From NCBI RefSeq assembly GCF_028553885.1, contig NZ_CP067169.1:1073501-1137500 (forward strand): a DNA stretch of 64,000 nt. The letters run 5' to 3'. The notes beneath the pieces are model-generated. The model did no database searches. It was not told where the DNA came from and worked only from the letters and a program-made list of their open reading frames with translations. Shown here in pieces: positions 47,881 through 56,711 of this stretch. The stretch is from Paracoccus aestuarii (GTDB lineage: Bacteria; Pseudomonadota; Alphaproteobacteria; Rhodobacterales; Rhodobacteraceae). Made by a program: the position numbers and the translations under genes. The stretch's first letter is position 1, and every line of letters starts with the position of its first letter.

Positions 47881-49881
47881 ATGGCAAGGCAGCCGGGGCC
47901 GACGCGTAAAAACGTTACCAAAACGCGTGCGAAATCCGCAACAAGCGCAAAGCCCGCGCCCGAGGAGGCATCCGCCGAAAAGACGGCCGCCAAGCCCGCA
48001 GCGGCCAAACCGGCCCCGAAACAGGCGGCCAAACCCGCCCCCCGGCGCCGCACAGCGACCGCCAAACCCGCTGAAAAGCCCGCCGATCCGCCCGCGGCCG
48101 AGGAGGTGCCCGTCGCGCCCGCCCCCCAGCCCCTGGCGCAGCGCATGGCCCGCAACATCGAACGGATCGAGGCCTTGGGCCACCGCCTGATGAACGCCAT
48201 GTCCGAACGCAGCACCCCCAATCCCGGCGTCGAGGGGCCGGGGCCGGACCTCTATCTGACCGCCGCCAATGCCTTCATGAAGACGCTGGCCGAACAGCCC
48301 TCGCGCATGATCGAGACGCAGGTGGCCTTCTGGGGCGAGACGCTGAGCAACTATGTCCGCGCGCAGAAGGCGCTGGCCTCGGGCCAGCTGACCGCGCCCG
48401 AGGATGACAGCCCCCCCGACAAGCGTTTCGCCAACCCGCTGTGGCAGAGCCACCCCTTCTTCAACCTGATCAAGAAGCAGTATCTGACCAATGCCCGCGC
48501 CCTGCAGGAGGCCAGCGACAGCCTGGAGCTGCCCGACGAGGTCGCGCGCCGCCGCGTGAACTGGCTGACCGCCCAGGTCATCGACATGATGGCCCCCACG
48601 AATTTCCTGGCCACCAATCCCGACGCGCTGGAAAAGGCCGTCGAGACCGAGGGCGAAAGCCTGGTCCGCGGGCTGGAGAACCTGGTCCGCGACGTGGAAA
48701 GCCACGGGGGCGAGATGATCGTGTCCCTGGCCGATCGCCGCGCCTTCACCGTGGGCGAGAATATCGGCACCGCGCCGGGCACCGTCGTCTATCGCGCCCC
48801 CCTGTTCGAGCTGATCCAGTATGCGCCCACGACCGAACAGACCCATTCCCTGCCGCTGATCGTCTTTCCGCCCTGGATCAACAAGTTCTACATCCTGGAC
48901 CTGAAGCCTCAGAACAGTTTGATCCGCTGGCTGGTCGATCAGGGCCAGACGCTGTTCGTGGTCAGCTGGAAGAACCCCGATGCCAGCTTTGCCCAGACCG
49001 GGATCGAGGATTACGTCGCCGCCTATCAGGACGCGATGGACCAGGTGCTGGCGCTGACCGGCCAGTCCCGACTGAACGCCCTGGGCTATTGCATCGCGGG
49101 CACGACCCTGTCGCTGACCCTGGCCCTGCTGAAGCAGCGCGGCGACCGGCGGGTGAATTCGGCCACGCTCTTCACCACGCTGACCGATTTCTCGGACCAG
49201 GGGGAATTCACCAGCTTTCTGCAGGATGATTTCGTCGGCGGCATCCATGCCGAGATCCAGCGCCACGGCATGCTGCGCGCCCAGCTGATGTCGCGCACCA
49301 TGAGCTTTCTGCGCGCCAATGACCTGGTCTGGGGCCCGGCCATCCGCAGCTACATGATGGGGGAATCGCCGCCGGCCTTCGACCTGCTCTATTGGAACGG
49401 CGACAGCACGAACCTGCCCGGTCGCATGGCGATCGAATATCTGCGCGGGCTGTGCCAGCGCAACGAATTCGCGGGCGAGGGATTCGAGCTGGCGGGCCAC
49501 AAGCTGCACCTGTCGGACGTGACCGTGCCGCTCTGCGCCGTGGCCTGCGAGGGCGATCACATCGCGCCCTGGAAGGATTGTTGGCGCGGCGTGGCGCAGA
49601 TGGGATCCTCGGACAAGACCTTCATCCTGTCGCAATCGGGCCATGTGGCGGGCATCGTGAACCCACCCAACCGCAAGAAATACGGCCATTACGTCAGCGA
49701 TCACGACTTTTCCGCCGGCCATCAGGCCTGGCGCGACGCGGCCGGCTTTCACGAGGGCAGCTGGTGGCCGCGTTGGGGCGAATGGCTGGCCGACAAGGGC
49801 GGCCCGATGGTCCCCGCCCGTCAGCCCGGCGAGGGGTTGGAGCCCGCCCCCGGACGCTATGTCCATGAACGCGCGGGGTGA
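47881..49881 (+). CDS. phaC: Class I polyhydroxyalkanoate synthase
   Basis: 666-residue PHB polymerase. The lipase-like box is GYCIAGT with catalytic Cys404; the HG(H)-type His lies in SQSGHVAGIVNPP and the Asp in CEGDHIAPW. A 70-residue Lys/Ala/Pro-rich N-terminal extension (AKPAAAKPAPKQAAKPAPRR) precedes the conserved part. ATG at 47881 has a GGGGGG run 11 bases upstream; the ATG at 47872 is too close to it. Heads the phaC-phaP-phaR series. Confidence 0.95.
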   Translation: MARQPGPTRKNVTKTRAKSATSAKPAPEEASAEKTAAKPAAAKPAPKQAAKPAPRRRTATAKPAEKPADPPAAEEVPVAPAPQPLAQRMARNIERIEALGHRLMNAMSERSTPNPGVEGPGPDLYLTAANAFMKTLAEQPSRMIETQVAFWGETLSNYVRAQKALASGQLTAPEDDSPPDKRFANPLWQSHPFFNLIKKQYLTNARALQEASDSLELPDEVARRRVNWLTAQVIDMMAPTNFLATNPDALEKAVETEGESLVRGLENLVRDVESHGGEMIVSLADRRAFTVGENIGTAPGTVVYRAPLFELIQYAPTTEQTHSLPLIVFPPWINKFYILDLKPQNSLIRWLVDQGQTLFVVSWKNPDASFAQTGIEDYVAAYQDAMDQVLALTGQSRLNALGYCIAGTTLSLTLALLKQRGDRRVNSATLFTTLTDFSDQGEFTSFLQDDFVGGIHAEIQRHGMLRAQLMSRTMSFLRANDLVWGPAIRSYMMGESPPAFDLLYWNGDSTNLPGRMAIEYLRGLCQRNEFAGEGFELAGHKLHLSDVTVPLCAVACEGDHIAPWKDCWRGVAQMGSSDKTFILSQSGHVAGIVNPPNRKKYGHYVSDHDFSAGHQAWRDAAGFHEGSWWPRWGEWLADKGGPMVPARQPGEGLEPAPGRYVHERAG

Positions 49882-49910
49882 ATCCTCGCGCGTCGGACGC
49901 CGCAAAAACA

Positions 49911-49925
49911 TGCTGCGCCGCAGCA
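49911..49925. promoter_or_regulatory. PhaR operator 1, upstream of phaP
   Basis: Perfect palindrome TGCTGCGCCGCAGCA. PhaR of Paracoccus and Rhodobacter is known to bind TGC/GCA-rich palindromes near phaP; here it ends eight bases before the -35. Confidence 0.7.
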
Positions 49926-49933
49926 AATAAACC

Positions 49934-49962
49934 TTGAAATGCTGCGGCGCAGCATCCATATT
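49934..49962 (+). promoter_or_regulatory. phaP: phaP promoter
   Basis: -35 TTGAAA (49934-49939), 17-base spacer, -10 CATATT (49957-49962). The spacer is filled by PhaR operator 2. Located 72 bases before the phaP start. Confidence 0.65.
49940..49954. promoter_or_regulatory. PhaR operator 2, within the phaP promoter spacer
   Basis: Perfect palindrome TGCTGCGGCGCAGCA, 29 bases from operator 1. It occupies 15 of the 17 spacer bases, so a bound repressor would block RNA polymerase directly. Confidence 0.7.
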
Positions 49963-50034
49963 CCCTGCATGGAATGGATAGCAGCGGCCCGTTCCCCAAG
50001 TCTCTCGGTCGCTGCACTGTTAGGAGTGAACGAC

Positions 50035-50487
50035 ATGGCAAAGACGCCCGACTATACCAAGACGATGCAGGACATGATGGCCAACTTCCCGATCGACACC
50101 AGCTCGATGCAGGAAGCGATGAAGTCGCAGAGCATGCTGGGCGAGCGTCTGGCCCGCGTCGCGCTGAGCGCCGCCGAGCGTTCGACCGAGATCTCGGCCC
50201 AGTGGGCCAAGGATTCGCTGGCCCGCATGGGTGAATTCGCCGCCGCCAAGAACGAGCCGGCCGAATACGCCAAGGCCATGAGCGATTTCGCCTCGGCCTC
50301 GGCCGAAGTGGCCGCCGAGCACATGGCCGCCTATGCCGAAGTCGCCAAGAAGGTCCAGATGGACACGGTCGATCTGATGCTGACCGCCGGCAAGGACATG
50401 GCCGCCGACGCCCAGAAGGTCGCCGAAAAGGCCACCCGCGAGACCCAGGCCGCTGCCAAGAAAGCCACGGCTGCCGCCGAGAAGTGA
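50035..50487 (+). CDS. phaP: Phasin (PHB granule-coating protein)
   Basis: 150 residues, almost wholly amphipathic helix (MQEAMKSQSMLGERLARVALSAAERSTEISAQW) with an Ala/Lys-rich tail (ATRETQAAAKKATAAAEK). Phasins cover PHB granules and control their size. TAGGAG ribosome site. Expression is expected to be controlled by PhaR through the two upstream palindromes. Ends in a strong terminator, separating it from phaR. Confidence 0.93.
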   Translation: MAKTPDYTKTMQDMMANFPIDTSSMQEAMKSQSMLGERLARVALSAAERSTEISAQWAKDSLARMGEFAAAKNEPAEYAKAMSDFASASAEVAAEHMAAYAEVAKKVQMDTVDLMLTAGKDMAADAQKVAEKATRETQAAAKKATAAAEK

Positions 50488-50512
50488 TCGACCGATCACG
50501 ACAATGCTGAAG

Positions 50513-50540
50513 AAGGGGCGGGTCATCCGCCCCTTTTTTT
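50513..50540 (+). terminator. Terminator of phaP
   Basis: Stem AAGGGGCGG and complement, 5-base loop, followed by a T-run (TTTTTTT). Lies 26 bases after the phaP stop. Confidence 0.9.
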
Positions 50541-50621
50541 GCATTGGCGCCAAGGGGTTTTTCCTTTGCCTTTTGCAGGTGCAGCTTTCATCATGGGCAA
50601 AAGACACGCAAGGACCCGACG

Positions 50622-51203
50622 ATGGCCGCACATGCCGCGCCGCTGCTGATCAAGCGCTATGCCAGCCGCAGGCTCTACAACACGGAAACCAGCGATTACG
50701 TGACGCTCGAGGATATCGCGACCTTCATCCGCGCGGGCCGCGAGGTGAAGATCATCGACCTGAAATCGGGCGACGACCTGACGCGCCAGTATCTGCTGCA
50801 GATCATCGCCGAGCATGAGAGCCGGGGCGAAAGCGTCCTGCCCCTGGACGTGCTGACCGACCTGGTGCGCAGCTATACGACCAGCGCGCAGTCGGTCGTG
50901 CCGCAATTCCTGGCCGCCAGCTTCGAGATGCTGCGCGAGGGCCAGTCCAAGATGATGGAGAACATGGCCAGCATGCCCAATCCCATGGCCAGCATGCCGG
51001 GATTCGACGCGCTGCAGCGCCAGCAGCAGCTGTTCCTCAAGGCGATGATGGGCGGCTGGCGCGGCGGCAGCGGTCCCCAGCCCGAAGACGAGGGCACAGC
51101 GCCCCCGTCCGCCCAGGCCCCTGCCGCCTCCGACGGCCCCCGTGACATGGAGGAGATCCGCCGCCAGCTGGCCGAGCTGCAAAAGCGTGTCTCGAAGCTG
51201 TGA
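50622..51203 (+). CDS. phaR: PHB synthesis repressor PhaR
   Basis: 193-residue regulator that binds both PHB and DNA, releasing phaP when granules form. IKRYASRRLYNTETSDYVTLEDIA is the PHB/PHA DNA-binding domain; SGDDLTRQYLLQIIAEHE and LREGQSKMMENM match the accumulation-regulator domain; a Pro/Ala linker and short coiled coil (MEEIRRQLAELQKRVSKL) close it. Start at 50622 with AAGGA upstream. Confidence 0.95.
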   Translation: MAAHAAPLLIKRYASRRLYNTETSDYVTLEDIATFIRAGREVKIIDLKSGDDLTRQYLLQIIAEHESRGESVLPLDVLTDLVRSYTTSAQSVVPQFLAASFEMLREGQSKMMENMASMPNPMASMPGFDALQRQQQLFLKAMMGGWRGGSGPQPEDEGTAPPSAQAPAASDGPRDMEEIRRQLAELQKRVSKL

Positions 51204-51248
51204 CAACCGGCTTGCACCGCCCGCGATCACCGGCTAGACCGCCCCTAC

Positions 51249-51338
51249 GGAGCGGTGGCCGAGTGGTCGAAGGCGCACGCCTGGAAAGTGTGTAGGCGGG
51301 GAACCGTCTCGAGGGTTCGAATCCCTCTCGCTCCGCCA
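51249..51338 (+). tRNA. tRNA-Ser (GGA)
   Basis: 90 bases with encoded CCA. Seven-base acceptor stem, GTGGCCGAGTGG D-arm, anticodon GGA at 51283-51285, a long variable arm typical of tRNA-Ser, and GGTTCGAATCC T-arm. It marks the left border of the gene-poor-in-core, mobilization-gene-rich region that follows. Confidence 0.96.
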
Positions 51339-51468
51339 TTTCCCTTTTCCAAGTTTATGATCTTACGGTTGTTTTTTCTGTGAACCGGCTGCGGGGTAGC
51401 GACAGGGGTAGCATTGCATCTTTCCGAGCGCCTGATCCGTCGCCACTCCAGATCGGTATCCGGGCCAG

Positions 51469-53439
51469 CTAGTGAACGCCGGGGTCAGGATGATCGTTCT
51501 GATCGGCGGCGTCCAGTTCCACCGTGATGCCCTCCTTTTTCAACCGTGACTGCACAAACTCTCTGAGCCGGTCCATCGACAGCAGGCGAGGCACGCCGTC
51601 CCGCGTCAGGAAGGCCGCGACGGTGATCCCGGGGTGTCTTGCCGACAGCGCCTCGATCCGCTCCAGGGTCCGGGCGCCGGGGGTCGCCAGCGCGCCGAGG
51701 CATTGTGGTGTCAGGACGAGCACGATGTCCGTTTGCGTGGCCACAGAGGGACCGGACCCCACGAAGTCCTTCCAGAGCGCAGCTGCCCGCTGGCGCAGGG
51801 AGGGGTCCTCGGCAAGGCAGACCGGCCTGCATCCGCGCAGCCTTGCGGCCATGTGAGCACGCAGCGCCTCCGCGGTTCCGGCAAGCGGCGTTGCGGGGCC
51901 GCCGGGGCGTGGCCTCGGCCATGCCATGTCCTCGGGGCCGCTGATCCAGCGCTTCGCCTGTGCCCATGCCCGCGCAAAGCTCCGCGCCATGGGCGCCGGG
52001 GTGGGGCCGCGCCGCTGCAGGAGAACGATGTCCGGGTGGATGCGGACCGCGCTGCCGTCCTCGAAGCCGATCCTGACGGAGTGGTCGCCGCGACGGATGG
52101 CCGGGCGGGCTGCCAGGCCCAGTCCCCGGCAGATGCGCCGCGCGAGCAGGAGCAGGTCTAGGGCGCGCCTTCCTCTGCGAACAGGTCGTCGCCGAGCGCG
52201 GTGATCGCCTGGTCCAGCGCGCTCTGGCCGCGGATCAGGCGCTGCTGCGTCGCCTCCATCGTCTGAAGCCGCAAGCTGAGGGTCCGCACCTCCTGCTGCA
52301 GGTCGCGCTGCGCCGAGACCAGGGCTGCCGTGTCCCGCGCGGCCCCCTGGACGGACACGAGGATCTGGCGCAGGGCTTCCGCCAGCTGCCGGCCCAGTTC
52401 CTCCTGATCCTGCGGGCGATGCAACAGGTCCAGAAGCGCGGTCAGCGGGAGGACCGCCTCGTAGGTCTCGCCGGAGAGGTGCCGGATCTCCTGCTGACGG
52501 TCCACGAGCAGGCGCAGGGCCTGCATGATCTCGGGGCTCGTCGCGACCCGCGACGGCTGTTCGGTGGTTTCGGTCATATTTGATCCCTTCATAGATGTCC
52601 TTCAGTTCCGCATCGGCCGAGGCCAGGGCCGCCACCAGATGACGCCGGTCTATGAGGCCCCGTAGGCGGCGGGACCGCCTCGCATGATCCAGGATCGACA
52701 GCAGGTTGAACCGGTCCAGCTCATCGCTGAGTGCGCGGCCGGGAACCTGCGTCTGCCCCAGCCTGAACGTGATCACGCGGTGATCGTCCTTCATGACCTC
52801 CTCCACCCGCACCGGGGAGCCGGAGGCCACGAGGGCCGCCTGCAATCCGGGCAGGCTCGTCGGCTGCCACCGGATCAGGGCGGTGCCGATGTCCGAGGCC
52901 ATCCGGCGCCGATCCGCGCTGCGCAGGCGGCGCGACGGGCAGAACACCGCGAGGCGCGGCCCTGCCGCCGGCCGGTGATAGCGCGGCGGGGTGAGGCCGA
53001 GATGGCGGCAGAGGCGGACATGAACCTCATCGCACCGCCGCTGCAGATCGGGCAGGCCGAGCGGGCGGCCCGCGAAGGTCGCGGCCATCAGCATCATGTG
53101 CAGGTGATCGCAGGTCGTGTCGCGGTGCCGGAACGCGAGCCAGGGGATGCGGCGCGGCGGCAGGCCCAACCCGCCGATCGCCATTTGCGCCATCTCCGCC
53201 CAGGCTGGGCGCTCCGCGATCATCCCGTCCGGCAGCGAGAGCGTCACATGGAGGACGTTCTTCGCATGGCGCGACGGGCGCGGCATGCGCTGCGCGTGAT
53301 GGAGCGTCGGGCCGAGGCCAAGCCAGGGGATGGTGCCGCCGATCGGTTCGGGCGGGCGCAGGGCGCCGGGCTTGTCGGTCTGGGTCAGGTAGCCCAGCAC
53401 GGTCGCGACGGAGTCGTGGAAGGACACGTGCGGCCTCAA
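51469..53439 (-). CDS. Relaxase/mobilization nuclease-like protein
   Basis: 656-codon reading frame. The first 280 residues look like a MOB-type relaxase: [10 protein letters not shown] near residue 16, HVTLSLPDG at 64, and the metal-binding [13 protein letters not shown] with His105/His112/His114. Residues about 283-427 are low-complexity Gly/Pro/Arg/Ala sequence that is the shadow of a better-coded gene on the same strand in another frame (52158-52577). The last 230 residues ([21 protein letters not shown]...; [17 protein letters not shown]) again look like protein and have no start codon of their own nearby. Start overlaps the MobC-like gene by four bases. Either one fused protein or a decayed arrangement. 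Confidence 0.7.
   Translation of the reverse strand: MRPHVSFHDSVATVLGYLTQTDKPGALRPPEPIGGTIPWLGLGPTLHHAQRMPRPSRHAKNVLHVTLSLPDGMIAERPAWAEMAQMAIGGLGLPPRRIPWLAFRHRDTTCDHLHMMLMAATFAGRPLGLPDLQRRCDEVHVRLCRHLGLTPPRYHRPAAGPRLAVFCPSRRLRSADRRRMASDIGTALIRWQPTSLPGLQAALVASGSPVRVEEVMKDDHRVITFRLGQTQVPGRALSDELDRFNLLSILDHARRSRRLRGLIDRRHLVAALASADAELKDIYEGIKYDRNHRTAVAGRDEPRDHAGPAPARGPSAGDPAPLRRDLRGGPPADRASGPVASPAGSGGTGPAAGGSPAPDPRVRPGGRAGHGSPGLGAARPAAGGADPQLAASDDGGDAAAPDPRPERAGPGDHRARRRPVRRGRRALDLLLLARRICRGLGLAARPAIRRGDHSVRIGFEDGSAVRIHPDIVLLQRRGPTPAPMARSFARAWAQAKRWISGPEDMAWPRPRPGGPATPLAGTAEALRAHMAARLRGCRPVCLAEDPSLRQRAAALWKDFVGSGPSVATQTDIVLVLTPQCLGALATPGARTLERIEALSARHPGITVAAFLTRDGVPRLLSMDRLREFVQSRLKKEGITVELDAADQNDHPDPGVH
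52158..52577 (-). CDS. Coiled-coil protein nested in the relaxase frame
   Basis: 139 residues from ATG at 52577 with GAAGGGA seven bases upstream; an earlier ATG at 52592 adds five. Helical with heptad character ([51 protein letters not shown]). Codons end mostly in G or C, as in real genes here, so this frame is the likelier coding one in the overlap. Not recognised; its position beside relaxase and MobC-like genes suggests an accessory mobilization role. Confidence 0.7.
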   Translation of the reverse strand: MTETTEQPSRVATSPEIMQALRLLVDRQQEIRHLSGETYEAVLPLTALLDLLHRPQDQEELGRQLAEALRQILVSVQGAARDTAALVSAQRDLQQEVRTLSLRLQTMEATQQRLIRGQSALDQAITALGDDLFAEEGAP

Positions 53440-53744
53440 TCCAGCCCCCTGCGGTTCAGGTCCCGCAGGATCCGGCGGATCAGCGCCGCGCCCTCGGAGA
53501 CAAGGCGGGCGAGATCGTTGCCGGCCGCATCACCGCCCGCAGGCTCCGCATGCGCGATGTCGTTCAGCACGAGGCCGAGCCGGCCCAGTTCCTCGGTCAG
53601 CCGGTCGGCCCGACCTGCGCGGCCGGCCAGCAGGCAGTCGCGCAGATAATCCGCGCGGCTGGCCGCGCCCCGCACGCGCATGTCGGCGAGGACCGCGTCC
53701 GCCTCGTCGGGCGTCAGCCGAACCTCGAAGCGGAGGGTGCTCAC
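53436..53744 (-). CDS. MobC-like relaxosome accessory protein
   Basis: 102 residues: MSTLRFEVRLTPDEADAVLADMRVRGAASRADYLRDCLLAG is a ribbon-helix-helix-like N-terminus and LGRLGLVLNDIAHAE...LARLVSEGAALIRRIL is the MobC-type helical tail. Such proteins assist relaxase at oriT. Four-base overlaps with both the relaxase downstream and the AlpA-like gene upstream. Confidence 0.8.
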   Translation of the reverse strand: MSTLRFEVRLTPDEADAVLADMRVRGAASRADYLRDCLLAGRAGRADRLTEELGRLGLVLNDIAHAEPAGGDAAGNDLARLVSEGAALIRRILRDLNRRGLD

Positions 53745-53998
53745 AGATCCTCCATGGCCAACTCACCCGTCGGATCGAAAGCGTGATCATCGTAGGCCAC
53801 GTGCGTCAGCTGCCGGATGAAGCGGACGACTTCGTCCTCGACCCACCGGATCGAGCCGGGGCCGAGGCGACGCGGCTGCGGGAAGGCGGGATCAGAGCGC
53901 AACCAGCGATCGACGGAGGCCTCGCTGGCGGCCAGGCGGCGGCAAAGCTCGTGCTTGGTGATCAGCCTGACATCGGCTGCGGGGTGCTTCTTCTGCAT
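53741..53998 (-). CDS. AlpA-family excisionase/regulator
   Basis: 85-residue MerR-like helix-turn-helix: DVRLITKHELCRRLAASEASVDRWLRSDPAFPQPRRLGPGSIRWVEDEVVRFI follows the AlpA pattern. AlpA proteins control integrase or excision in satellite phages and islands. ATG at 53998 has GGAGAG upstream; the reading to 54085 is not favoured. First gene of the mobilization operon. Confidence 0.85.
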   Translation of the reverse strand: MQKKHPAADVRLITKHELCRRLAASEASVDRWLRSDPAFPQPRRLGPGSIRWVEDEVVRFIRQLTHVAYDDHAFDPTGELAMEDL

Positions 53999-54187
53999 CG
54001 TCTCTCCTGTGACGTATTCCTGGTTCAATTCCGGTTGACAGTCTTTCCGTCGGGCCGCAGAGGTGATGCTGTTCAGGCCATCCATCCGCGGCTCCTCCCG
54101 GAGATCGCGTGGTCAACCCTATCCCGCCGCGACCTCTCCATTTTAGGTCGCGCCCGCGAAACCGCCCATCCTGCCGCCGAACTTGAT

Positions 54188-54196
54188 TGTGGATAA
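54188..54196 (-). promoter_or_regulatory. Consensus DnaA box in the island
   Basis: TGTGGATAA (TTATCCACA on the minus strand) in the 252-base gap between the AlpA-like gene and the 81-residue gene. Nothing else recognisable is in the gap. Confidence 0.4.
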
Positions 54197-54250
54197 CGGT
54201 GCGGGGCCAGCAAATGCTGGGGAAAAAGGGGCGATTTCCGGCACGGCCTT

Positions 54251-54496
54251 TTAGGTTCTTGAACGGGCCAGAGCCTCTGGCCTGCCCGGGCTGCGGTGAT
54301 CTTGGTCGATAAAGGCCCTCCAGACCTCCTGCACGGGGCTGGCAAAGGGGCCGATCACCCGGTTCAGCCACCGGTGCGACGCCGAAAGGATGCGATATTC
54401 TTTGTCCCATGCCTGGCGGTTGTCCTGGCGCGCGCGGGTCAAAACCCCGTCGCGGAACCGGAAAGAAACCGGGTATGATTGACTGACCCGTTTCAT
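54251..54496 (-). CDS. Hypothetical 81-residue protein
   Basis: Not recognised. Reads MKRVSQSYPVSFRFRDGVLTRARQ..., with an aromatic-rich middle (AWDKEYRILSASHRWLNRVIGPFASPVQEVWRAFIDQ) and a basic end. It overlaps the stop of the AAA+/M41 gene by four bases (ATGA), the same coupling seen elsewhere in the island, which supports it as a real gene. Confidence 0.6.
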   Translation of the reverse strand: MKRVSQSYPVSFRFRDGVLTRARQDNRQAWDKEYRILSASHRWLNRVIGPFASPVQEVWRAFIDQDHRSPGRPEALARSRT

Positions 54497-56664
54497 CGCT
54501 CGGCGCCCCCGGCATGTTCGGGCGGCGGATGACGGTCCGCATCAATCCCGACGACGGGCGCCAGAGCCAATGCCAAGTCTGCTTCCCCCAGGAACCCGCG
54601 GATCTCGAGATCCCGTGCCAGGCTTTCCAGCAGCGGCCGGTATTGCCTCAGCACCTCAAGCGCCAGCGCGAGGGCCTTGTCGAGATCGCGCTGCATCTGC
54701 TGCCGCAGGACGGGTGGCAGCGACAGCAGCGTCGTTGTGGGCGGCGGCGCACCGACGGAGAGATGACCCATGCTGCCAAGGCCCAGGCTGATCTCGCATT
54801 GCATCACCAGTCGCGTGGCCTGGTGCAGATCGCTGTCCTCGGTGCCGCCTGCGCCGCCGCTGGCCGTGCCGAGCAGGAGGATCTCGGCCGAGCGCCCCGC
54901 GAGATGCCCGGCGCAGCGCCGCTGCAGTAGCTCCCGTGTCGAGTCGGAGTCGAACCAACGCATGCGCGTCTCGCCGCCATTAGGGCCAAGCCGCAGGGCC
55001 TTGACCTGCCCGAGGCCGAGCGCGGTCATCACGACCGCATGGCCGGCCTCGTGGATCGCCGCCCGGCGGCGCATGTCGGCGGGAAGGGCCAGATGGTCCG
55101 GCACGAGGGCGGCGCGCAGATCCTCGGTCGTCAGCGGGCGCTTCTGCCGCCGCGCGGCGGCGCGGGCCGCCCGGACAGCGGCGGCGCAATCGGCGCCCGA
55201 GAGGCCGAGGGCCATCTGCCCGAGCATGGCGAGGTCCGCCTCCGGCAGGTCAGGCCCGAGATGCTGGCGCAGGATGGTGGCCAGCGCTTCGGCATCCGGC
55301 AGGCGGAGCGTAACCCGCTGATCGAAACGACCGGCCCGCAAGACCGCCGGGTCGATCACCCCAGGGTGGTTGCAGGCGGCGACGATGACGACCCCCACCC
55401 GGTCGTCAATTCCGTCGAGCTGCTCGAGCAGGGCGGTGATCACCTTGGTGTCGTAGCTCTGGTGTTGCGTGATGCCCCCTCCCGTCCGTGACCCGAAGGC
55501 GTCAAGCTCATCGAGGAACAGGATCGACGGCGCCTGATCGGCCGCTGCGGCGAAGCTGGCGCGCATCCCCTTGATGAGGTCGCCGAGATGGCCCCGGGAC
55601 TGCCATTGCGCATAGCTGGCACTTTCCAGATGAATACCGGGTTCGCGCGCCATGGCCCTGGCCAGCTCGGTTTTGCCGCAGCCGGGCGGGCCCACGACAA
55701 GCAGGCCGCGATGCACCGCGTCCCAGGGCAACTCGCCTGCATGCCAGGCGCGCAGATCCTCGACGATCCCGAGAGCCACGTCGCGGGCGGCACCGAGACC
55801 GGCAAGCTCGGCCAGACGAATGCCGGGCTGCGTCCGTCCCTCCGGCAGGTCCATGCCGGTCGCGCCCGCCTTCAGGTCCTGCTGTCGGGGTCGCGCTGCG
55901 GACGTGCCCGTCGTGTGCCGCAGAACCCGCACCGCCTCCTCGACGCTTTTGCTGCGCAGGGACAGCATCAGCGGCAGCATCGGCATCACGGCCAGCTGAT
56001 CGTCCGGCGGAAGCTGCTCGCGCAAAGCGGCAGGGTCGGCCTGCGGCCAGGTCAGCGCGAGAAGCTCGGCCACGATCTCGCGATCCATCCGGCGGAAAAG
56101 CCAGAGCGGCAGCTCCGCCCCTTCGAGGGCCTTGGCCGCGGCCAGGCTCTCGGGCAGCAGCAGCACAACCGGCACATCGAACGTCAGGGCCGTTTCGAGA
56201 ATCCTCGTCAGACCTTCCTGGGCATAACCGTTATAGGTCGGTGCAGGCTCGACGACCGCGACCGCGCCGGGACGCCGGCGCTCGTGCGCGCTCCGGGCGA
56301 TCCGCCAGCCCGGCGGAAGCAAGAGGGGCAAAAGCCGACGCGCATCCGTGAGCCGATCATCGGGCAGACCAATGATCGCGACGATCGCACCCCGCTGCAG
56401 TTCTGCCCGCAGCCGATCTCCGCTGCCGATCGTGGCAGCGAGGCAGAGGATCATCATCTGGTCACGCGGTGACGTGAACGAGACGGCGGCGTCTCCGGGC
56501 AGCCGGGGCAGGACTTCATCCGCAGCGTCATGCTCTTCCAGCAGCGTGGCACGCTCCGCATCGCTGCGCGCCTCCATCTCGCGGGCACGGTTCAGGATGT
56601 CGGCGGCGTATGCGCGCCAGGCGGGGCGGGACGGCGCAGCCGTCCCCGTGTCAGGCTTGGTCAT
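54493..56664 (-). CDS. Soluble FtsH-like AAA+ ATPase with M41 metalloprotease domain
   Basis: 723 residues. N-terminal 280 residues are unrecognised and contain no membrane helix, unlike FtsH. AAA+ core: Walker A GPPGCGKT (325-332), Walker B ILFLDELDAFG (381-391), arginine-finger region VLRAGRFDQR (441-450). Protease: HEAGH zinc site (538-542) and EDSDLHQATRLV (609-620) with the third zinc ligand probably Asp612. All catalytic residues appear intact. ATG at 56664 has GGAGGTCC upstream; an open frame to 57249 overlaps the GIY-YIG gene and is rejected. It is coupled to the 81-residue gene and follows the zinc-finger/GIY-YIG gene. Function in the island is unknown. Confidence 0.85.
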   Translation of the reverse strand: MTKPDTGTAAPSRPAWRAYAADILNRAREMEARSDAERATLLEEHDAADEVLPRLPGDAAVSFTSPRDQMMILCLAATIGSGDRLRAELQRGAIVAIIGLPDDRLTDARRLLPLLLPPGWRIARSAHERRRPGAVAVVEPAPTYNGYAQEGLTRILETALTFDVPVVLLLPESLAAAKALEGAELPLWLFRRMDREIVAELLALTWPQADPAALREQLPPDDQLAVMPMLPLMLSLRSKSVEEAVRVLRHTTGTSAARPRQQDLKAGATGMDLPEGRTQPGIRLAELAGLGAARDVALGIVEDLRAWHAGELPWDAVHRGLLVVGPPGCGKTELARAMAREPGIHLESASYAQWQSRGHLGDLIKGMRASFAAAADQAPSILFLDELDAFGSRTGGGITQHQSYDTKVITALLEQLDGIDDRVGVVIVAACNHPGVIDPAVLRAGRFDQRVTLRLPDAEALATILRQHLGPDLPEADLAMLGQMALGLSGADCAAAVRAARAAARRQKRPLTTEDLRAALVPDHLALPADMRRRAAIHEAGHAVVMTALGLGQVKALRLGPNGGETRMRWFDSDSTRELLQRRCAGHLAGRSAEILLLGTASGGAGGTEDSDLHQATRLVMQCEISLGLGSMGHLSVGAPPPTTTLLSLPPVLRQQMQRDLDKALALALEVLRQYRPLLESLARDLEIRGFLGEADLALALAPVVGIDADRHPPPEHAGGAER

Positions 56665-56711
56665 CGGGACCTCCGGAGGACTTGGATGGGGGGCGTGGTC
56701 GGCGCTTCCGG

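Noticed and set aside
54220..54260. Possible terminator after the 81-residue gene
   Set aside because: AAAAGG/CCTTTTT ends are present on the minus strand but the stem between is poorly paired.
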